Below are positions 1-8,312 of a stretch of 19,492 nt of DNA, piece after piece (the stretch's first letter is position 1; the number at the start of each line of letters is the position of its first letter). The notes beneath the pieces are model-generated. The model saw only the letters and a list, made by a program, of their open reading frames with translations, was not told the DNA's origin and ran no database searches. The DNA is from Nitrospinaceae bacterium. Lineage in GTDB: Bacteria > Nitrospinota > Nitrospinia > Nitrospinales > VA-1. The translations under genes were made by a program, and so were the position numbers. The stretch covers positions 1 to 19,492 of the forward strand of contig JAJDBI010000311.1 in assembly GCA_029261435.1 (NCBI GenBank), given 5' to 3'.

Positions 1-2714
1 ATTCTACTGTGGATGAATATGAGGATGGATACAATTTAAGCATGCTTGAGGCCATGGCAACTGGAATGCCGGTGGTCAGCTCCTGGAACAATTCTTCACC
101 TATTGAAGATGGACAAAACGGCTATGTCTCGAAAGATCCCAACTATTTAAACCAGTGCATTGATTTCCTTTTAAAGAACCCGGAAGAAGCAAGAAGAATA
201 GGGGAGCAAGGGAGGAAAACCGTTCAAGATAAATTTCCATTGAACCAATTTCTTCAATCCTGGAAAAAGGTGATTCAACAATCGGTCATGGGATTTTTGG
301 AACGCACTGGAATTAACATGGAAAATAAGGATGTTCCATTTCAGAAAAAGGTCCGCAAAAATATTTTGATGGATTTTGTGTCTTACCCCGCGACAACTGC
401 ACATTATTTGGAAAGAGCTTTTAGACAAAACCACAATGTCATCACTTGCGGTTCTCAAATTAATGAGGAAGTTATTAAACTATGGAATCTGGAAGCTCTT
501 AATTGGGAAATCACTCCACAGGACATTAACCGGGGAAACTCGACAACTCTGCAGGAGGTCATGGAGGCACTGCCCGATGGATGGCAACCGGATTTTTATT
601 TATGGATCGAAACGGGTCTGAGTGATATTCCTGAAGATCTAAAACAGCACGACATTCCCAAGGTTTGTTACCTCATTGACACCCATATAAATTACGACCG
701 ACATCTTGAAATTGCTCAAAATTTTGATTATGTCTTTCTGGCTCAGAAGGTGTATGTGCAATCCATGATGCAGGCAGGAATCAAGAATGTAACGTGGTTA
801 CCGTTGGCTTGCGATCCTGAAATACATGGAAGGGTAGAAGTTGAAAAGGGATGTGACGTAGGTTTCGTGGGCTCCATTTCAACAAAACAGGATCGACGTC
901 GAAACCTGCTGGATCGAATACAAAAACAATTTGATCTGGATTGTCAGAGAAAATTCATGGATGAAATGGCAGAACATTATTGCAAGTCACGAATTGTTTT
1001 CAATAATGCCATTAATAATGATCTCAATATGAGGGTGTTTGAAGCATTATGTAGCGGTAGTTTTCTGATCACCGACCCTGCGCCCAATAGTGGCTTGGAG
1101 GAACTTTTCAAACACAAAAAACATCTATTTATTTATGAGGATAAAAACCTTGAGGAGACAATATCGTATTACCTTGAAAATGAGATTGAAAGGGAAAGGA
1201 TCGCCAGTGAAGGAAGAAAAGAAGTGCTGGCCAGACATACATACAAGCATCGCACGGAGTTGATGATTCAAGTTTTAAACCAAAGATTTGGAAGTAATGA
1301 AGAAAGAGAGCCTGCGCCGATGAACGATAAATCTGATACTTACTATGAAAATGTAAGAAATGATTTGATTCCTCTTATTCCAATGAATGCGAAATGTATT
1401 TTAGAAGTCGGTTGCGCTGCGGGAATGACAGGGCGGGAGCTCAAAAAACGCTCCGGTGTCTTTGTGGCGGGAATTGAATTAAACGCCAAGGCGGCTGAAA
1501 CTGCCAAAACTGTTTTAGATGATGTTGTACAGGGAAGCATAGAAGAGATTGACTTGCCATATAGTGATCGTTCCTTTGACTGCATTTTGTTTGCGGACGT
1601 TCTGGAGCATTTAGTCGATCCTCTTTCTGCATTGCTTAAAGTCCGACCCTTACTCAAAAAAGATGGGACTGTTGTAGCAAGTATCCCCAATGTTCAGTTT
1701 CATGGAGTGATTCATAAACTTATCGAAGGAAACTGGACCTATGAAAAAGAAGGAATTCTTGATGAGACCCATCTGAGATTTTTCACTTATAAGGAGATCG
1801 TGAAGCTGTTTAACAAGGCAGGTTATTCCATTGATGCGGTTGAAGAAGTTCTTGATCCTCAGTATGAGAAGTTTTCTTCAATGAACTCCACCGCCATTAA
1901 TTTTGGCAGGACGCAAATCAAGGATTTAACTCCTGAGGAGATTAAAAGGTTTTTTGTGTTTCAGTATAAAGTTGTTGCGAGCCCGATGAATATTAACAGA
2001 AATGAGGTGGATAACATGTCTGAGGATAGGGAGACCGTATCACAAATTGACCATTTATTGTTGGAAGCTTCAGCGGTAGCCGATTCGGGAGATCTTGAGA
2101 TCGCGTTGAAACTCTATGATGAAATTGTCAGAATATCCCCGAGTAATGCCATAGCTTTGGTTGGTATGGGGGATTGCTATATGAAACTTCACCTTCCTGA
2201 TAATGCTGAAGTTTGTTTTGATAAGGCATGTGTGAATGAGCCCGGTTACTCCAAGGGCTGGTTACGTTTGGGATTAATGGCTCTTCATAAAAATGACAAT
2301 AAGAAGGCCGATATTTGTTTTAACAAGTGCCTGGAAAATGATTCCGATAATGACAAGGCTTTTTGTGGTTTGGGGATGGTAAGGATAAACCGGAATGATC
2401 TTGATGGAGCTGTTGATTATTTCTGCAAGTCTCTGGATTCAAACCCTGAAAACCTTTCTGCCTGTAAGTTTCTTTTGGAACTCTCCTATAAACTGGAGCA
2501 GTTTGGCGAAATTGAGATTTATTTAAATAAATTTATGGAGCTTCATCCAGCTAATCTGAATATGCGCTTTGGTTTGGCTGGTATTCAGTATAAACGTGGA
2601 AAACTTGAAGATTCACTCACTAACCTTGAGTACATCCTTGCTCTGGACCCTGAACACGACTCTGCCCGGGAGATGTTGGAGAATGTCCGGTCCGATGTGG
2701 TGTTGAGTAAATAA
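1..2714 (+). CDS. Multidomain GT4 / CgeB-like glycosyltransferase / SAM methyltransferase / TPR protein (5' truncated)
   Basis: The reading frame is open to the left edge; the GTG at 9 lies inside a conserved motif (DEYEDGYNLSMLEAMATG), so the true start is outside the window. Numbering from that GTG: residues 1-90 are the C-terminal nucleotide-sugar-binding end of a GT4 (GT-B) glycosyltransferase. Residues about 115-428 are a second, CgeB-like GT-B unit (LIDTHINYD, WLPLACDP, MRVFEALCSGSFLITD). Residues about 440-660 are a class I SAM methyltransferase with motif I LEVGCAAG at 465-472 and the FADVLEHL segment. Residues about 675-895 hold roughly six TPR repeats. The gene after it starts 11 bp downstream and is also a glycosyltransferase, so this is probably part of a larger cluster making surface glycan or modifying a surface protein. 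Sugar and acceptor cannot be told. Domain assignments are confident; the overall role is inference. Confidence 0.88.
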   Translation, partial: STVDEYEDGYNLSMLEAMATGMPVVSSWNNSSPIEDGQNGYVSKDPNYLNQCIDFLLKNPEEARRIGEQGRKTVQDKFPLNQFLQSWKKVIQQSVMGFLERTGINMENKDVPFQKKVRKNILMDFVSYPATTAHYLERAFRQNHNVITCGSQINEEVIKLWNLEALNWEITPQDINRGNSTTLQEVMEALPDGWQPDFYLWIETGLSDIPEDLKQHDIPKVCYLIDTHINYDRHLEIAQNFDYVFLAQKVYVQSMMQAGIKNVTWLPLACDPEIHGRVEVEKGCDVGFVGSISTKQDRRRNLLDRIQKQFDLDCQRKFMDEMAEHYCKSRIVFNNAINNDLNMRVFEALCSGSFLITDPAPNSGLEELFKHKKHLFIYEDKNLEETISYYLENEIERERIASEGRKEVLARHTYKHRTELMIQVLNQRFGSNEEREPAPMNDKSDTYYENVRNDLIPLIPMNAKCILEVGCAAGMTGRELKKRSGVFVAGIELNAKAAETAKTVLDDVVQGSIEEIDLPYSDRSFDCILFADVLEHLVDPLSALLKVRPLLKKDGTVVASIPNVQFHGVIHKLIEGNWTYEKEGILDETHLRFFTYKEIVKLFNKAGYSIDAVEEVLDPQYEKFSSMNSTAINFGRTQIKDLTPEEIKRFFVFQYKVVASPMNINRNEVDNMSEDRETVSQIDHLLLEASAVADSGDLEIALKLYDEIVRISPSNAIALVGMGDCYMKLHLPDNAEVCFDKACVNEPGYSKGWLRLGLMALHKNDNKKADICFNKCLENDSDNDKAFCGLGMVRINRNDLDGAVDYFCKSLDSNPENLSACKFLLELSYKLEQFGEIEIYLNKFMELHPANLNMRFGLAGIQYKRGKLEDSLTNLEYILALDPEHDSAREMLENVRSDVVLSK

Positions 2715-2725
2715 CTTAGGCCAAA

Positions 2726-4513
2726 ATGGATTTCTTTGATCAAAACCTAAAGTGTCTTCAGGAGTACGATCCTGAACTTGCAGAGCGTGTTGCTTCGCAA
2801 ACTTTCCCTGAGTGTGTAAATGTCATTCGATCGAAAGATGGATTTCCTGTTCCACAAATTGCTGGAGTAACTCTACATAGTCAATACCGCCCTTTAGAGG
2901 AAGGGGCGAGAACGGCAGTTGATTTTGCTTTTGACCAGAAACGCAAAGTAGTGGTTTTTGGTTTAGGGTTTGGTTATCACATCGAGGCTTTGCTTAAGAA
3001 ACAAACGGGAGACTTGACCGTAATAGAGCCGTTGATGCCTATATTCAGAGCATTTATGACGTGCATGGATATAAGCCCCTTTTTGCCACGAGTTCGCTTC
3101 CGAATTGGAGAAACACCTGCTTGCTTGCTTGCCCGGCTGGAAACGGAGAGCTGGAATGTTTTTAAACATCTCCCCTCTATAAGAATTGGTGAAGCCTACT
3201 ACAACAGATTAGATGAGGGGCTGGAAGTGAGAACCTTACTTCAGCAACGGTCTCTTAGAGTGATGATTGTGAATCCTGTTTATGGGGGGTCACTACCAAC
3301 GGCTCACCACTGTGCCGGTGCGTTGAGGAATATGGGGCATGAAGTTGCCACTGTAGACTGTGAAGCGTTTGAGCAGGGATTTTTTTCCTTAAAAGGGGTA
3401 ACGCGGCATCCAGTGAACTCCGAAATACTTTCTAAAAATTTCATGAATTTTATGGGTGAAATTGCCGCTGCTAAGGCGGCAGAATTTCAACCGGATTTGG
3501 TTTTGGCTCTTGCCCAGGCACCGTTGACACCTGATGCGATTCAAAAACTAAAGGCGTTAAAAGTTCCTGTTATTTTCTGGTTCGTGGAAGACTTCAGAAC
3601 ATTACCCTATTGGAATGAAATTGCTACTTCTTATGATCATATATTTACTTTGCAAAACGGAACCTTTCATGATGAGTTGAGAGCCAAAGATGTTCGAGAT
3701 TGTTATTACCTTCCTCAGGCTTGCTTCACGGATATACACAAACCTTTGGATGGCAAGGGCGCGGAAACTTATCAGGCAGATGTATCATTCATGGGTGCGG
3801 CTTATCACAATCGAGTTCAGTCTTTTCCTCGTTTGATGGATCTTGATTTTAAGATTTGGGGGGAGGGTTGGAATTTAGAAACACCACTGGGACAAAAAGT
3901 CCAAAATAATAATAAACGAATATCAACAGAAGATACCGTCGAAATTTATAATGCGGCAAAAATTAATCTGAATCTTCATTCATCCACTTATCATTATGGG
4001 ATTAATCCAGACGGTGACTTTGTGAATCCTAGAACTTTTGAGATTGCTGCCTGTCGAGGATTTCAACTCGTTGATAACCGGAAAGAACTTTCGCGCATGT
4101 TCAAGGTGGGTGAAGAAATAATTGCTTTCGATAACTTGGATCAAATGCGCGAGCAAATAGATTATTATCTACATCGACCTGAGGAAAGAAATACGATCGC
4201 CTTGAAATCCTACCAACGTGTTCAAATGGAGCATACCATGGAGCATCGCATGCAGGAGTTATTGATACATGTCTTTCTGGATAGAAAGGCTGCTCTTGAC
4301 TCGATGGAAAAAACTGAACGGGATCCCTTGGACTATTGTGTTGAGCAAGCCGGTGAAAATTCAGATTTAGGGCAATATTTAAAACAGTTCAAAGGTCAAT
4401 ATCCATTTTCCCTTAAGACGGTGATTGACCATATTCATCAGGGAGAGGGTGCCTTGGATGATAAAGAGACCTTGTTTTTGATGATGAATCAGATCTTAAA
4501 GGAGAATGCCTGA
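2726..4513 (+). CDS. CgeB-like glycosyltransferase with MptE-like N-terminal Rossmann domain
   Basis: 595 residues. Residues 73-130 (VVVFGLGFGYHIEALL followed by TVIEPLMPIFRAFM) resemble the MptE-like/DUF115 Rossmann domain found at the front of motility-associated and other glycosylation proteins. Residues about 177-535 form a GT-B glycosyltransferase of the CgeB type (PF13524-like), with RVMIVNPVYGGSLPTAHH at its start, WFVEDFRTLPYW in the middle and FVNPRTFEIAACRGFQLVD near the C-terminal nucleotide-sugar site. The ATG at 2726 has only a weak ribosome site (an AGG about 6 nt upstream). It lies 11 bp after the preceding gene and 2 bp before the next, consistent with one operon. It likely transfers a sugar to a surface polymer or protein; donor and acceptor are unknown. 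The MptE-like match is from memory of the motif and is moderately certain. Confidence 0.85.
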   Translation: MDFFDQNLKCLQEYDPELAERVASQTFPECVNVIRSKDGFPVPQIAGVTLHSQYRPLEEGARTAVDFAFDQKRKVVVFGLGFGYHIEALLKKQTGDLTVIEPLMPIFRAFMTCMDISPFLPRVRFRIGETPACLLARLETESWNVFKHLPSIRIGEAYYNRLDEGLEVRTLLQQRSLRVMIVNPVYGGSLPTAHHCAGALRNMGHEVATVDCEAFEQGFFSLKGVTRHPVNSEILSKNFMNFMGEIAAAKAAEFQPDLVLALAQAPLTPDAIQKLKALKVPVIFWFVEDFRTLPYWNEIATSYDHIFTLQNGTFHDELRAKDVRDCYYLPQACFTDIHKPLDGKGAETYQADVSFMGAAYHNRVQSFPRLMDLDFKIWGEGWNLETPLGQKVQNNNKRISTEDTVEIYNAAKINLNLHSSTYHYGINPDGDFVNPRTFEIAACRGFQLVDNRKELSRMFKVGEEIIAFDNLDQMREQIDYYLHRPEERNTIALKSYQRVQMEHTMEHRMQELLIHVFLDRKAALDSMEKTERDPLDYCVEQAGENSDLGQYLKQFKGQYPFSLKTVIDHIHQGEGALDDKETLFLMMNQILKENA

Positions 4514-4515
4514 TC

Positions 4516-6249
4516 GTGTCTGAAAACATTTTAATTCTCAGCATGACTCGAATGGGAGATATGATTCAGACGACGCCTCTAATTAAGGGGTTGAGGGCAA
4601 AGTATCCCGATTCTAAAATCACCCTTCTGGTTACCAGCGATTTTGCCAGTGCTGTTCCTTTGATACCGAATGTGGATGACTCAATCGTTCTTGACTTTAA
4701 ACAATTTATTGTAAATAAAGACTGGGAAGACCAGTCCTGGATAAAAGTGTTTCGTTACCTTGAGGGTGCGCTGAAGGATATTAAAAGCAGGAACTATGAT
4801 CTCCTGGTAAATTTAAGTCACTCAAAATTCAGTGCTCTTATGGTCGGTTATTTAGGTGTTAATAATGTCATAGGTTTTCATTGCAACGAATTTGGCGACC
4901 GTATGACAGGGCATCCTTGGATGCAGTATTTTGGGGTGGAGGTTTTTAACCGCATTTATAATGAATTTAACCTTGTTGAAATATTTTCCGGTAGTGCTGA
5001 GGTTGATGTTAAAAGCCGTTCAATTGAAGTGATTCGTCCGCACAGCCAGTTGTCTTTAGATATTCTGTTACCCGAGAATGATGGAGATGTTTTAATAGGC
5101 TTTCAAGCTGGCTCCAGCTTGGAGGGTCGCAGGTGGTCTGCTCAGTCTTTCGCCAACCTGGCAGATATGCTGATAGAAAAGTCCAATGCCAGGATTGTAA
5201 TCTTTGGTGTGGAATCTGAAAGTAAGGTGGCTGAGGAAGTTATCAGTTGCACAAAAAATAAAGACCGAATATCGAACCTTGCAGGTAAAACCAGCCTCAG
5301 TGAGTTAGCCCTGTTGCTGGAGAAGTGCGATTATCTGGTCACCAATGATACGGGAACAATGCATTTGGCGGCGGCAATGGGAACAAAAATTGTCGGGCTC
5401 TTTTTTGCTCATGCTCATCCATATGAAACGGCACCGTTTTCTCCGGGTCATATAATTTTTCAAGCAGGAATTTCCTGTGCACCATGCAGTTATGGAGTCC
5501 ATTGTAATAATATAGTCTGTGTGGACAAGGTACGCCCGCAACATCTCTTTTCAGCGATTGAAAATCATATTAAAACTCAGTCCTGGGTCCTCCCTGAAAT
5601 GATTGATCAAGGCTCTGAGGTGAATGTTTTTGAAACGGATTTTGATTTCGATATGAATTTCAGATTGAGACCTCTTATCAAGTATGAGCTTGAGATGAAC
5701 GATTTGCTTCGATCGACTTATACACTTTTATGGAGATCGATCCTCACAGAGAAAAAGGATCCTAACAGGTATTTGATAAATGGTCTTTGCGAAAACCTGT
5801 CACAGGAATACGATTGCTCTGACATTGAAATGATAGATGAGCAGTTGGTGAGGAAATATCAAATATTGGAGGATATCTCTAAACGGGCTCATGCTGGACA
5901 GAAGCTCTGCGGGAAAATTATCAATGGGTCATCAGGTCGAAAAGGGAACACCCGTAAGATTGGGCCGTTTGGTGAGGCTATTACAGAGTTGGATAAGGAA
6001 ATTGAAGTATTGGGACTGAGTAATCCTGAGATAAAACCTCTGGTCGATATGTTTAATAAAAGAAAAGAGAATGTGGAGGGAGATAATATTTCCCTTTTGG
6101 CAATTGAAACCAGAAAGTGTTATCTCGATTTGATTAACGAGTGCGAAATGTTTCGAAAAATTTTAAAAAGTTGTGTGGAGCAATTGTCCGAGTTGCAACC
6201 AGACTATATTTCACATAGTTCCATCAATGTAGCGGTTCCCGGTAGGTAG
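4516..6249 (+). CDS. Glycosyltransferase family 9 (heptosyltransferase-like) with long C-terminal extension
   Basis: 577 residues, starting at GTG 4516, 2 bp after the upstream stop and 11 nt after an AGGAG at 4500-4504. The N-terminus (ILILSMTRMGDMIQTTPLI) is the classic GT9 opening. The donor-side half has GFQAGSSLEGRRWS and YLVTNDTGTMHLAAAMGT, the ADP-heptose-type nucleotide-sugar site. A four-cysteine cluster (C321, C324, C330, C335) follows, as is common in this GT9 subgroup. Residues 1-355 account for a normal GT9 enzyme. The last 220 or so residues, beginning after QSWVLPEMIDQG, are an extra charged, probably helical region I do not recognise. GT9 enzymes usually add heptose or related sugars to LPS core or a protein acceptor, and the neighbours are also glycosyltransferases. 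The 3' end overlaps the convergent PGK gene by 46 bp. Confidence 0.88.
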   Translation: MSENILILSMTRMGDMIQTTPLIKGLRAKYPDSKITLLVTSDFASAVPLIPNVDDSIVLDFKQFIVNKDWEDQSWIKVFRYLEGALKDIKSRNYDLLVNLSHSKFSALMVGYLGVNNVIGFHCNEFGDRMTGHPWMQYFGVEVFNRIYNEFNLVEIFSGSAEVDVKSRSIEVIRPHSQLSLDILLPENDGDVLIGFQAGSSLEGRRWSAQSFANLADMLIEKSNARIVIFGVESESKVAEEVISCTKNKDRISNLAGKTSLSELALLLEKCDYLVTNDTGTMHLAAAMGTKIVGLFFAHAHPYETAPFSPGHIIFQAGISCAPCSYGVHCNNIVCVDKVRPQHLFSAIENHIKTQSWVLPEMIDQGSEVNVFETDFDFDMNFRLRPLIKYELEMNDLLRSTYTLLWRSILTEKKDPNRYLINGLCENLSQEYDCSDIEMIDEQLVRKYQILEDISKRAHAGQKLCGKIINGSSGRKGNTRKIGPFGEAITELDKEIEVLGLSNPEIKPLVDMFNKRKENVEGDNISLLAIETRKCYLDLINECEMFRKILKSCVEQLSELQPDYISHSSINVAVPGR

Positions 6250-7763
6250 GAAGCCATATCCCCTTTTGCTTTTCCTTTTAAAAATCCTTGCAGGAATTCA
6301 AGAGAAGCACCTCCGCCGGTAGATACGAAGAAATTACTGGCAAAATAATTCCATAATTGATAGGAGTCATTTTCAAGGAAGTCGATGGATATCTGATTTC
6401 GATTGATAGTTGAGGGAAATTGTTTCTCAATTTGAACCTTGATCATTTTTTTGAGTTCTGTGATTCCTATTTTGTTCAGTATTGCAGCAGAATCTCCTCC
6501 ACCAATAACTACAGAAAACTTGGAATCACTCAAGGCCATTTGAAAAAGTAGCTTGGCCAACTCCAGAGAACCTTCTGCGTAATAGCTGCATGCAGGGTGG
6601 TCATAGGCACCCAGAGGCCCATTCCAGAACACATATTTGATGTCTTTAAAAAGATCTTCAAACTGGTTAATGGTCTTTTCTCCCAAATCCAGCTGAAGTT
6701 CTTTAGAGAAATCAGGAGTAGCTTTATTTTCAAAAATTGTACTCTGGTAATCCGTGACAATTTTGTAATCTTCGGGGAGAAGCAAAGTAACCTTGTTGAT
6801 TTCCGCAAGTTCGATGATCTCTTCTGCAAGGTTAATTTCTTTCAGCAGTTCCTCGTTTTCTATATCTCTCTGGCTCAGTAGCTTTGAAGGAATTGTGTCT
6901 GTGCGAAAAGGCTGTAGAAGTTCTTTTTGTTGCTGGGCCAGCAAAAAGGCATTGGCCATTTTACCTCCGATTAAAATACTATTGACTCCGGTGAAGACGA
7001 ATTGTTTCAGAATCTCAATTTTATCTGAAATTTTTGCTCCACCCGCCACGACTAAAGTTTTTTTGGGTTGAGACATTATCTTGCCGGCAAACTTTCCTAT
7101 GCGATTGATTTCTTCATAGAGAAGGACTCCGGCAACAACGAGTTTTCCCTTTTGACGCATCAATTGAGGTAACAGTTTAATGCTTTTTGAAACGCGATGA
7201 CTACAACCGAAGGCGCAATTTATATAAACATCTGCAATGTCTGCCAACTTGTTGATGAATTCAGTACGATAAAGGTCCGTATTTTTAGGGTCCAATAGAT
7301 AACGTAAGTTGGGTAGAAACTTGATACCTCCCGGCGGAAGACGCTTGTGTGAAACGATTTCAAGAGAATGCTGCATATGGGAGTCAATGGTTTCAGGAGG
7401 AAATATGGTGTAGGTATCGCCATAAATTCTTCTGATCAAAGTGTCAAAATGAGAGGAAACAAACTGGATATTGAATATGCCATCCCAGCCGGAATGATCT
7501 TTTGTTTTATGAGGACGGCCAAGGTGTGAACCGATGATGATTCGGCAATCTCCCTCTGTCAACTCGTGGATTTTTCTGAATGTGAGATCCAAAAAACGTC
7601 GGATTCGTGTATCGTCCGCAACTCTATATAATCCTTTCGCGGTGGATCGTAACGGAACGTTGAAATCACACCGGATAAATATAGTCTTGCCCCTTAAATC
7701 ATTTGGTTTTAATTCACCTAGCTGGGTCATTCCTATTGGACTGCTGGAGCTTGAACTGGCCAT
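6204..7763 (-). CDS. pgk: Divergent phosphoglycerate kinase
   Basis: 519 residues against about 390-400 for ordinary bacterial PGK, which interconverts 1,3-bisphosphoglycerate + ADP and 3-phosphoglycerate + ATP. Core motifs are recognisable: RCDFNVP (31-37), DTRIR (51-55), SHLGRP (79-84), NLRY (152-155), AFGCSHR (184-190), GGAKISDK (241-248, transferase-site lysine K244), WNGPLGAYD (380-388), GGGDSAA (421-427) and STGGGASLE (481-489). The substrate-binding arginines therefore appear kept. Changes include INCAFG where INDAFG is usual, an enlarged segment around 280-350, and about 35 extra residues between GGGDS and STGGGAS. The ATG at 7763 is preceded by AGGA seven nt upstream; ATG at 7730 is an alternative that would remove a serine run. 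No other glycolytic gene is nearby. It may be a second PGK paralogue with an altered role; the symbol denotes family membership. Confidence 0.85.
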   Translation of the reverse strand: MASSSSSSPIGMTQLGELKPNDLRGKTIFIRCDFNVPLRSTAKGLYRVADDTRIRRFLDLTFRKIHELTEGDCRIIIGSHLGRPHKTKDHSGWDGIFNIQFVSSHFDTLIRRIYGDTYTIFPPETIDSHMQHSLEIVSHKRLPPGGIKFLPNLRYLLDPKNTDLYRTEFINKLADIADVYINCAFGCSHRVSKSIKLLPQLMRQKGKLVVAGVLLYEEINRIGKFAGKIMSQPKKTLVVAGGAKISDKIEILKQFVFTGVNSILIGGKMANAFLLAQQQKELLQPFRTDTIPSKLLSQRDIENEELLKEINLAEEIIELAEINKVTLLLPEDYKIVTDYQSTIFENKATPDFSKELQLDLGEKTINQFEDLFKDIKYVFWNGPLGAYDHPACSYYAEGSLELAKLLFQMALSDSKFSVVIGGGDSAAILNKIGITELKKMIKVQIEKQFPSTINRNQISIDFLENDSYQLWNYFASNFFVSTGGGASLEFLQGFLKGKAKGDMASYLPGTATLMELCEI

Positions 7764-7883
7764 CCTGGATTCCTGTTTAATTACATCGTGGAAGTTTAAT
7801 AATCGGTTGTTTTTGCTTATATACGCCGGAATTACGTCATATTGTGTTATCGGGATAATTCGTTTATTCCAATAATAATGTTT

Positions 7884-7905
7884 CCATTCTTTTGCTTAAG
7901 AATGG
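7884..7905. repeat. Perfect 8-bp inverted repeat upstream of pgk
   Basis: Arms CCATTCTT (7884-7891) and AAGAATGG (7898-7905) are exact reverse complements around a 6-nt spacer. The repeat lies about 120 nt upstream of the pgk start. Neither side is followed by a T-run, so an operator or leader stem-loop is more likely than a terminator. It could also be chance in AT-rich DNA. Confidence 0.45.
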
Positions 7906-8047
7906 TATGATTGAGGCTGCATATAAGTATATCTCGATTTGAAAAATAATAACTTATGCTGGATTAAACCAGCTTTATTCATAATAGAGTTTCGTAAGAG
8001 AGTTTCGATTGTTTCCCTTTTTAAAGGAATATACATCCATAAAAATT

Positions 8048-8065
8048 TTTCGGTTATTACCGAAA
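8048..8065. repeat. 7-bp inverted repeat with 4-nt loop
   Basis: Arms TTTCGGT (8048-8054) and ACCGAAA (8059-8065) flank TATT. Read on the minus strand, the hairpin is followed by AAATTTTTATGG, which only faintly resembles a terminator. It lies about 250 nt upstream of the ribonuclease start. Function unknown. Confidence 0.35.
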
Positions 8066-8196
8066 TCTAAAATCAGTTTAAATAACATTTTTATAGACTT
8101 TCCGACAGGAAAAACCAACCCTAAAACACAGATTTCTTCTTTCCTCACCAAGACCGATAAACTGTGATTCCGACCGGCAAAAAAACAAGGTTTTCG

Positions 8197-8202
8197 TATA
8201 AT
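8197..8202 (+). promoter_or_regulatory. Possible -10 box for the RNase E/G gene
   Basis: A perfect TATAAT, 110 nt upstream of the ATG at 8313. No good -35 hexamer is seen 16-18 nt upstream, so this is a weak promoter call. Confidence 0.25.
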
Positions 8203-8312
8203 TATTTGAATTATAAAGGTTAAATTTCGATATATCAACCTTTTGAATGTTTTGCCCGGCCTCGATACCTACCGTTGGTACACCCTGCTAAAAAAGTCAG
8301 GAAGAATTTCTA

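Larger units (their letters stand above)
7764..8312. other. Intergenic region between divergent pgk and rng/rne
   Basis: These 549 bp are AT-rich and hold no convincing gene. A minus-strand 87-codon frame (7975-8238) starts only at a TTG with badly spaced ribosome signals and encodes low-complexity, non-family sequence. I see three stem-loop candidates (7884-7905, 7958-7973, 8048-8065) and a TATAAT at 8197-8202 that could be a -10 box for the plus-strand ribonuclease gene. The last 100 or so bases would then form a leader. RNase E genes are autoregulated through their 5' leader in Escherichia coli; whether that applies here is unknown. Confidence 0.5.

Noticed and set aside
5476..5520. Four-cysteine cluster in the GT9 protein as a novel metal site
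   Set aside because: A similar cysteine cluster is common at this position in a subgroup of GT9 enzymes.
7975..8238. Minus-strand 87-codon frame in the pgk-ribonuclease gap, with a small hairpin (GCTGG/CCAGC, 7958-7973) just past its stop
   Set aside because: It starts at TTG with AAAAGG directly adjoining it, the composition is that of translated AT-rich spacer, and no family motif is seen. The hairpin lacks a proper T-run.
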